From positions 133,952,375 to 134,016,374 of the forward strand of contig NC_133121.1 in the NCBI RefSeq assembly GCF_033568475.1: a stretch of DNA of 64,000 nucleotides, given 5' to 3'. The notes beneath the pieces are model-generated. The model was not told the DNA's origin, searched no databases, and saw only the letters and a list, made by a program, of their open reading frames with translations. Source of the stretch: Henckelia pumila (lineage: Eukaryota; Streptophyta; Magnoliopsida; Lamiales; Gesneriaceae). Position numbers and translations under genes: made by a program. Shown in pieces: positions 57,188 through 64,000 of this stretch. How positions within the stretch are numbered: position 1 is the first letter of the stretch; each line of letters starts with the position of its first letter.

Positions 57188-59320
57188 TTAAAGTGGAAGT
57201 TGCTCGGTCGGATCTTGAAACTCCTTTGGTGGTGGATTCATTGAAAGAATGCACAACCAGTAAGGCAAGAAGAAGTAGATGCCAAGAAACACAAGAACTC
57301 CAAGATCAGCCTCTTCCCCGACCGCTGGCCGCGGTGGTCTAACCAGATAAACCTGGATCGCACACCATAGGCAGTACACGATTGCGACTGTGAGGATTAA
57401 CCTCGAGGATCTTTCGGTTCGTTTTCTCAGTGATTCCAATGGCTTCAATCTGCTGGACAATCCCAAATGACAAACTTCAAAACAACGATGTTTGAAACCC
57501 GACGAAGCAATGGCAATATGGTTGTTTTAAGACAGAGTAAGTAAAACCTGTTGATATAAACAAAACCACAGATCAAGATTGTGCACAGAAAGGCGATTAC
57601 AACGACAGCATCAGGGTTGATCGGGGCTCGGCTCTTCCACCAACCAGTGCTTAAGATCCAAGTGTACATTGTAGAATGTCCATTCTCCTGTAAACTAAAC
57701 GAGTCACCACCAACAAGAAAGAAATGTCTGTGCATATGCAGAACGAATATCGGAATCAGGGAAATAACTTTGAGCTATAATGGAAAATAAAATGTCAATG
57801 CTCAATCAATACAGATGCAAATTTACTTAACAATGGTGCCCTTTGTTCAGCATGGACATGAAGTCTATTGATAGGACTCTGGCTCAATTTGACATATTAT
57901 GTTTTGCCTTTAAAGTTTAATTCAACCCACAAAATATTACCCTTCCATCTAATACTTAACCACTATAGAAGCCATGCATGATTGGTGTATATGTTAGAAT
58001 ACCATGCTTCCCCAAATTTGTATAATTAATGACAAGGAATAATAGTCTAAAGACTTTTTAAATTTTAATGGACTATGGTAACCTCACGGTTTTAATCAAT
58101 ACGGCCATTTGAATGGGTGTGAACTATGAAGATAATAATTCCTATTTATAATACTAACATTCAAAATGCAAACTATTCAGAATATCTATTAAAATCAGCC
58201 AAACAATTGGTTGTTGGTCGGATGTCTACTCCCATAGTATATTACCTCAAACAAGTGATCCAAGAAAAAATGCGATGATCCCGCCGATAACAACAAGAAG
58301 CATTGTCTCCTCGTTAGCGGTATCTGCACCATAAAATTCTTGATTAGTAGACTACAAACATCTATCGATGCCCTCAACAAGATTTTGAATTCTCAAATAG
58401 ATGGCTACATATGTCCAAGGGTCTTGTAATGCATTTGCGGTCATTCAATTCAACCACATATGAATCTCTTTCAGACATCCAGATACCTTCTGTATGTAAA
58501 ATAGTTACTAAAGTATGATCCTTACAAAATTACAGCGACCGTGCGGATTGGCGGAGTCGGAGGAAACTGACAAATCGGCCCGTAAACTCGAAAATTTTCC
58601 TACTAACTTACATTTGTATCTGCTATCCACATAATACCACACGATTCCGAATTTCTACCTCCATATTTGCAATTGCAAACATATTTTTAAAAGAGACCAA
58701 GAAGAGTTCGCTAAGATATATATATATGCTGCTGCACGAAGCCAACTATTCTTTCCCCTGTTACTTCATCAGAAATCCCGAGTGCACCCTACCCTAGATC
58801 GATATTTAATTTCTCTATCAAACAACCATGCACAATTCAGAATAATCACACCATAATATATGCTGCAAGATATTCAAAATTTTCTAACTACGGATAATCA
58901 TAAATCAAGAAGCATCCATAATTGAGCTGAATTCAGCTGAAAACTTGTCATAAAAGTGATGATTCTAGATTGATTACGCTTTCCTTTGTTCATATATATA
59001 CTGACCCCGGAGGCGGAATCAAGAAGACCCTTGCGGAGGAGAATTCTCGAAGCCCAACAGTAGAGCAGCGTTAGAGGAAGACCCAGGATCAGAACATAGT
59101 ACAAGGGGTCGTGTATCCACGGCTCGACGGAGGATCCCAAAGCCCGGCCCAAACCCAGCGTGGAAGTTAACCACTCGGCGAAATACCCCATATCCGGCCC
59201 GAAGAAGGAGTTGATCGTGTACACGAGGCAGTGGTGCGGCCCGAACCTCCCGTTAGTTGCATGAAGAAGTGCCTGGCCCGACCCGAGTGTGTATATCATG
59301 TGAGGGCCCGGGCCCGGCAT
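57188..59320 (-). CDS. Conserved plant multi-pass membrane protein of unknown function (four exons)
   Basis: Exons 59006-59320, 58246-58323, 57548-57687 and 57188-57449 join in phase across GT-AG introns to 264 residues, starting MPGPGPHMIYTLGSGQALLH. Conserved-looking points are NGRFGPHHCLVYTINSFFGP, PDMGYFAEW, SHFFLDHLFEENG, MYTWILSTGWWKSRAPINPD and RPPRPAVGEEADLGVLVFLG. I count about five hydrophobic segments (near residues 76-93, 112-128, 161-178, 199-216 and 228-248). His and Asp residues in GPHH and HFFLDH are spaced as in some membrane metal-dependent hydrolases, but I cannot assign a family. There is no cleavable signal peptide; it is probably an endomembrane protein. The N-terminal exon is GC-rich, as in many plant genes. 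The gene is undamaged. Confidence 0.85.
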
Positions 59321-59673
59321 CTTGTGTGGGCGCAGGCTTTGCTCTTTGTCTCAACAAAATGGTGAACCGTGTACTTTTTAACATCGTTGGTGGGGCCCTG
59401 TAGAACGCTGAAAGGAATTAGCCGTCAGAAGAAGAGTACTAATATATTTTATTAATAATAATAATAATAATAAATGATTTTCAATATATAATTAACTTTT
59501 AGCTTAATATTGTAAATATAACGATTATATATTGCACCAAGTAATTGAATTCACATCTTCTTTAGAAAGGTCAATTGCATTAGGGCATTCACAATCATCA
59601 GGACATTTTTTTTCAAATATTTACAATTTATTGTTTTACGTTACTATTCAAATATTTTACATTCCACTATTAA

Positions 59674-59789
59674 GATAGTATTTGGGAGAGCTTCTAGAAA
59701 GTATTTCTCAACTTCTTCTTCACAAAATTTCAAAATTTTGTAAAAAAAAAACTGAGTAATGCTTCTTAAAAGCTCTCCCAAATACTATC
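59674..59789. mobile_element. 116-bp hairpin MITE with TAA target duplication
   Basis: Ends gatagtatttgggagagctt and its inverted copy at 59767-59789, flanked by taa on both sides. The whole element can fold as one hairpin. The 3-bp duplication fits PIF/Harbinger (Tourist). Confidence 0.75.
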
Positions 59790-60360
59790 TAATTATATCT
59801 CATCACCGAAATATTTGTGGACCTCATTTCCACTTTCTTACTATTAATTTATTTCTGATTTAAATAGAATGATGTATTATTTTATTTTGTAAGGCCTAGT
59901 ATAATTAATTTATAATAATAAAATTTTATTTATTAAAAAAAATTGGCACAACATGTCAACACGAAAATTTGAAAAATTGTAAACTAAGCTACATCAAATG
60001 ACACAACTACTACAATTTTCATTCTGTCAAGTTTTAATTGTCACAAGTCATTTATATCAAATTTCTCTTATTTTATTATTTTTTCAAAAAAAACTGCAAG
60101 ACTGCCAAAAGAATCTCTCTCTTAAGAATATAGCAATTAGCAAGGCAAGAAAAAAATCTAACTCATTCTATCGTGTTCCTTGATTCTAAAGACCTAAAAT
60201 TTTTACATTTGATTTAAATTTTTGTATTTTTATATTTTTTTTTACTCGTGTTTGAATTTAAATATAAATAAATATTTATTTATTATATTTTTATTGTGAA
60301 ATTAAATATATTTTAATCATGTAGATTGATTTATTGAATATAATTTTATTAACATATAAT

Positions 60361-60955
60361 TTCTATATCAATTTTGATAGTGATAGATATTAGTTAAGGG
60401 TAACTAAGATATAAATTGGTAATATTAAATAATATCACATGTATTAAGTCCATGTGTTTGAGCTCAAGAGGAGAGTCCATATATTCGGAGGACCATGAAT
60501 TTCTATATCATTTTGATAGTGATAGATATTGAGCCCGTTTGGAAACAAAAGTTATTGGCTTAAAAAAACATTTAAATACGTTCAGCCTTTTAAAGTGCTT
60601 TTATTAAAAAAACATAAGTAGTTTTAGTGTTTAGATGAATGTTAAAAAAGTACTTTTTTAAATTAAAACATAAGTAGAAGCCAAAAAGTCAAAATTTTTG
60701 GCTTTTAAAAAAGCACTTATTTGGGCTTAAATAAGTGATTTTTTTTAAAACGTCTATTGTAACCAAACACGTAACTTTTTAAGAAAAAACATTTTTTTAA
60801 AAAAATAAGTATTTTTTTCAAAATGTCTATTGTTCCCAAACGGGCTCATTAATTAAGGGTAATTAAGATATAAATTGGGTATATTAAATAATATCACATT
60901 TATTAAGCCCATGTGCTTGAGTCCAAGAGGAGAGTCTATATATTTGGAGGACTCA
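60361..60955. repeat. ~140-bp tandem duplication, second copy split by a MITE
   Basis: Module 1 is 60361-60500. Module 2 starts at 60501 with the same ttctatatca(a)ttttgatag, is interrupted at 60530, and resumes at 60848 with aattaagggtaattaagata through gaggagagtctatatatttgg. About 90% similar. The intact module 1 shows the pre-insertion sequence. Confidence 0.75.
60531..60847. mobile_element. 317-bp MITE (gagcccgtttgg ends) nested in the duplication
   Basis: Terminal gagcccgtttgg and ccaaacgggctc are perfect inverse complements. The flanking att on both sides looks like a 3-bp target duplication; comparison with module 1 supports this. The interior is A/T-rich with inverted aaaaagtactttttta motifs, like the smaller MITE at 18490-18686, so both may belong to one superfamily. 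Confidence 0.75.
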
Positions 60956-60959
60956 TGAC

Positions 60960-61260
60960 CCATGCACAAAGAGCTCTATAAATATGGAGACTCCTGCCCA
61001 TTCTTGAGGGTATTCTCTCACTTTCTCTCAATTTATGCTCTAAGAGCTCTCTGGTTTTTGTGAGTGCGTATTTTGGATAGATCGCTTACTTGAGCGTCGG
61101 AGGATTTTCGCCGGGCATCTTTCGGCGCCTCTAATATCATTTTTTGACATTGTTGGATTGTATATGTAAGGAACGCTTGGCTTCCTATATCATATTTTAC
61201 TCAAATTGATTGGAGCACGCGAAAGATCTTCTTCAGATAACAAGGTTTCGTCATTTGTGT
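60960..61260 (+). repeat. LTR-like remnant with TATA box
   Basis: A TATA-like ctctataaatatggagactc is followed by a pyrimidine-rich leader (tattctctcactttctctca) and then cttgagcgtcggaggatttt and gcatctttcggcgcc, an order seen at the 3' part of many plant retroelement LTRs. No internal domain follows, so a solo LTR is likely. Confidence 0.45.
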
Positions 61261-61753
61261 AGCATCGAATTTTTTTTTATAAAAATGATAATAATTTGAT
61301 ATAGATAGAAACATGCATTTTATTATTTATTTATATTTTCAAAATATATTATATTTGAATAAAAATAATTTATTAATGATTAAAATATAAAATATATTAT
61401 TAAAATATTAAAATACGTATTTCTTATAATTTTTAAATAAATATGAATTTATTTTTCATTTTTGATCAATAAAAATTATTTTTAAAAAAATGTGAGTTTA
61501 GTTGAATTTACTGAAATAATTGGACTTAAACAATTTTATAAAGGATAAAATTGAATTTTTTAGTTGAATCATTTATCAATTAAACCATTTTCAATAGATT
61601 ATGTACTAATTTGACATTTTATCAATAATTCGTGTATCAAAATAATTTTTTCTCTTTTATTAATTATTACTTATTAATTATCTATACATTTCATTTCAGC
61701 CATCTATATTTTCCCTAATCTATTCATTATTATCTTAGTGTACCTAATACTTA

Positions 61754-62105
61754 GGGATGCAAACGAGTCAAGTTACTCATGAGCGACTCAAGAGCGACTC
61801 AGTCAAAACTCAAATCTATAATGGAGCTCGAGTATTATATGTATGTGTTCGAGTAGCTTGCGAGCTACTCGATTATATACATATAAATATAATATATATA
61901 ATATCGATATATATATATATATATATATATTTATTTATTTATTTATATATAAGTTTATTTTTCGAGCTCGAGTAGTTCAAAATATACACGAGTCGAGTTT
62001 GAGTTTGAAATTAATTACTCGATCGAACTCGAGATCAAGTAGATAAAATACGAGTCGAGCTCGAACTCGAGTAGTATGTAACTCGACTCGACTCGTTTGC
62101 ACCCC
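61754..62105. mobile_element. ~352-bp inverted-repeat element with gcaaacgagtc ends and TA run
   Basis: Left end gggatgcaaacgagtcaagt, right end complement ggggtgcaaacgagtcgagt. Several ctcgag/gagctcg motifs lie in both halves, with a TA microsatellite at 61908-61930 in the middle. Probably hAT-like, by the look of its ends; target duplication not resolved. Confidence 0.6.
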
Positions 62106-62348
62106 TACTAGCCTACTAGTACCTACGACTACCACGAATCCATACGAAAATTGTCAATTAGTATTGGGCAAAAGTGTAATTTCCCACTCTTAGAGTTCAA
62201 TATGAAATCTAAGAAAACAATCAACATGAGACTCAACTCATTTGCACCCCTTAACACACCTAGGGCTACCAGGGATCCATAAGAAAGTTGCCAATTACTA
62301 TTGGGCAAAAGTGTAATTTCTCACTCCAAGAGTTCCATATGAAATCCA
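62096..62348. repeat. ~110-bp tandem duplication upstream of the DSS1-like gene
   Basis: Units 62096-62210 and 62241-62348 share tttgcacccc, then tattgggcaaaagtgtaatt, and agagttc(a/c)atatgaaatc. The first unit overlaps the end of the preceding MITE. Confidence 0.75.
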
Positions 62349-62474
62349 GGCCAGTGTACATTGCTGATATGCGACGTCGTTTGTACTTTTGTGATCCCAT
62401 TCCTAATCTAATCTACGAATTTCGAGTTCCCGTCTAGGTTAGAGAAGCTATATCCAAATCTGCGGTATCATCTA

Positions 62475-62701
62475 GTAAGTTGATTCCTTTCGTATTTCTC
62501 AGGTTTCTAGTATCCGTGAATCTGCGAACAAGTTGATATTAACCGTAACAAGCTAGGTTTCGAACTGAATTTTGATTTATTCTGTGTATTATGCGTTGAA
62601 TGCATGTGTATGCTGTGAAGATATGTTTCTCTTTTTTCTTAAGAGATATGCTTCAAATGATGTTATGTGATGGGATACTGAGGTTTATATTCGTTACACA
62701 G
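62475..62701 (+). other. Probable 5'-UTR intron of the DSS1-like gene
   Basis: A donor gtaagt at 62475 and an acceptor ttacacag at 62694-62701, five bases before the ATG. The sequence between them is T-rich as in plant introns. Confidence 0.5.
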
Positions 62702-62706
62702 TAGGA

Positions 62707-62800
62707 ATGGCGACTGAACAACCAAAGCCAGCAACAGAAGAAGCAAAAATTGATCTATTTGAAGACGATGACGAGTTTGAGGAGTTTGAGATTGATTATG
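62707..62800 (+). CDS. DSS1: DSS1/SEM1 homologue, first coding exon (gene continues past the window)
   Basis: The ATG at 62707 opens MATEQPKPATEEAKIDLFED, then DDEFEEFEIDY, and a donor follows (TATG|GTAAAAT). The block LFEDDDEFEEFEI is the signature of DSS1/SEM1 (Rpn15), a very small acidic protein of the 26S proteasome lid that also partners BRCA2 and the TREX-2 mRNA-export complex in eukaryotes. Plant DSS1 has about 70-75 residues with a second acidic Trp-rich half (WEDDWDD); that exon is not visible by 64000, so intron 1 is at least 1.2 kb or the rest is lost. The conserved block makes the assignment firm although the gene is partial. Confidence 0.85.
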
Positions 62801-64000
62801 GTAAAATTTCGAAACCTTTTCCCTATATTTTATGTATTCTGGCACTTGAATGGTTTTACTATCTTTTATTTGAATATGGCGTATTTTACAGATGGGTTTG
62901 ACGGTTTTGAATGTTTTCTTTTCAATTTGTTGATGGGCTGGCATTCTTTTGATTGAAACTTGTTGCCTAGTTGAGATTCGTCCAATGTATGCAAAATCAA
63001 GTCCTCTGTAGTCTATCCTCCGCACTTTATTTGATGCTGCCGTTGTTTTATTTAGGTAGTGTTTGGAAATGTTTTAAAAAAACAGAAAATTTTGCAAGCT
63101 TGAGGATCACTTTTTTTGAAGCATTTCCAAACATACCTTAGTTTGCTTGCTTCTGTTTCTGGTAGTTGTGAGTTTTTTTTATTGCATATGGTGAGAAAAT
63201 AGGCTGTTGGATAGGTACTTGTTAGCCTTGAGAATTAGTCTGAGGCTATGTGTAGTCCTTGAGGCATGACTGGCATGTTGAAAATAAAATAAGATTTGTT
63301 GAAGGCACCAAGCGTAATAATGTCGAGCTGCTAGAGCTTCACCAATTAGCATTTAATACATTTTATTTGTAATTAGTGGTTTCGCAGATTTTGTAAACTT
63401 TTTACGGGCTGTAAAGCTTTACTGGTGGCATAAGTTTCAACATTTGTTGTAACTTCAGAATAAATGAAACGGATGCATAGTGACAATTTTAGGTAAAAAG
63501 AAGATGGCAAAAGCAATGATCTGGAGTTGCATCTAATTCTTTTCTTGTCCGACCTCCTTTGTTATACTATTCATTCTAACAGGAGGACATTCATGTTCAT
63601 GATTCAACTCCAACATATGGATGCTCCTGGGCTTTGGACCATCCGGCCAAGTCATTCCCTGCACCCTATCCTTGCCATTATTTTAGCCTTACAACTAATA
63701 GGTCAATCCCTTCATTGGGTTTCACTGTCATTGTCCATTGATGATCAGAATCCATTTACCGCATTGGACGTTTATATGAAATTGTAGGGATGCTTAGCAT
63801 AATAGCAAAAGTTAATGAATATATGGTCATGTATGAAACTATGAATTGCCAGGACATATGTTTTCAGTGGCTTGATTCTTATTTGAATCATTTGACAAAT
63901 AAGACGAATGAATAATGAATCTCCATAATCAACTCATTTTTTTCTTTCTTATTTATGGAAATAGAACAAACATCATTTTTGGATGGTTAGTATTTTTTTT
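62801..64000 (+). other. Intron of the DSS1-like gene (to window edge)
   Basis: Follows the donor at 62801. I searched for the Trp-rich second exon and did not see it. The frame at 63527-63787 has no similarity I recognise. One small MITE is present (63055-63137). Confidence 0.5.
63055..63137. mobile_element. 83-bp Tourist-like MITE in the DSS1 intron
   Basis: Ends ggtagtgtttggaaatg and the complement of gcatttccaaacatacc; tta on both sides (63052-63054, 63138-63140) is the likely target duplication. The size and gtttgga motif fit PIF/Harbinger-type MITEs. Confidence 0.65.

Larger units (their letters stand above)
59321..62474. other. Intergenic region with MITEs, LTR remnant and duplications
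   Basis: No gene recognised up to the DSS1-like gene. It includes a hairpin MITE (59674-59789), a duplicated module split by another MITE (60361-60955), an LTR-like promoter-bearing stretch (about 60960-61260), a MITE with a TA run (61754-62105) and a short tandem duplication (62096-62348). The frame at 59998-60183 has no similarity I recognise. Confidence 0.6.

Noticed and set aside
63527-63787. 86-codon frame near the right edge as DSS1 exon 2
   Set aside because: It lacks the acidic Trp-rich WEDDWDD half expected of DSS1.

Overview
The window is nuclear DNA of a flowering plant, almost certainly a eudicot. The reasons are AT-rich intergenic DNA, genes with short GT-AG introns, plant-only families (a 4CL-like acyl-CoA ligase, an RNA-dependent RNA polymerase of the RDR2 type, a plant small protein) and plant transposons (Ty3/gypsy chromovirus, Ty1/copia, L1-type LINE with RNase H, MULE, MITEs). 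The species cannot be named from sequence alone. I recognise five host genes. They are a 4CL-like gene (22-2487, minus, last exon outside the window), RDR2 (37437-42602, plus, complete, four exons), a small plant protein of unknown function (47110-47586, minus), a four-exon membrane protein of unknown function (57188-59320, minus), and the first coding exon of a DSS1/SEM1 homologue at the right edge (62707-62800, plus).

Layout. 1-2.5 kb: 4CL-like gene. 2.5-5.3 kb: AT-rich spacer with a hairpin MITE. 5.36-17.96 kb: a 5'-truncated LINE split by a 9.86-kb Ty3/gypsy element with 2.85-kb LTRs and the 5-bp target duplication atttg. 18.18-27.65 kb: a non-autonomous LTR element with three LTRs (LTR-internal-LTR-internal-LTR). 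Its last internal/LTR junction has been replaced by a 3.45-kb inverted copy of the RDR2 promoter, exon 1 and most of intron 1. 29.0-33.8 kb: a 4.78-kb Ty1/copia element. 35.8-42.6 kb: the RDR2 locus, whose upstream half is the other arm of the inverted repeat. 42.6-47.1 kb: AT-rich spacer. 48.7-53.8 kb: a 5.06-kb MULE with ~115-bp terminal inverted repeats, a 9-bp target duplication and two convergent genes (a broken transposase and a GRF zinc-finger/membrane protein). It sits inside a copy of a MITE family that recurs at 55.0-55.4 kb. 53.8-57.2 kb and 59.3-62.7 kb: spacers rich in MITEs and LTR remnants.

The most interesting feature is the pair of near-identical 3.45-kb arms (23008-26461 and 35777-39231) that put two copies of the RDR2 5' end head to head, 9.3 kb apart. 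RDR2 makes the double-stranded RNA that feeds 24-nt siRNA production and RNA-directed DNA methylation. An inverted duplication of its own promoter and first exon, embedded in retrotransposons that are likely targets of that pathway, could let RDR2 influence its own expression. That regulatory idea is inference; the duplication itself is read directly from the sequence.

The retroelement coding regions carry several premature stops that fit cytosine deamination (CAG to TAG, TGG to TGA), as expected of methylated, silenced elements. No CRISPR array, rRNA gene or convincing tRNA gene was seen.
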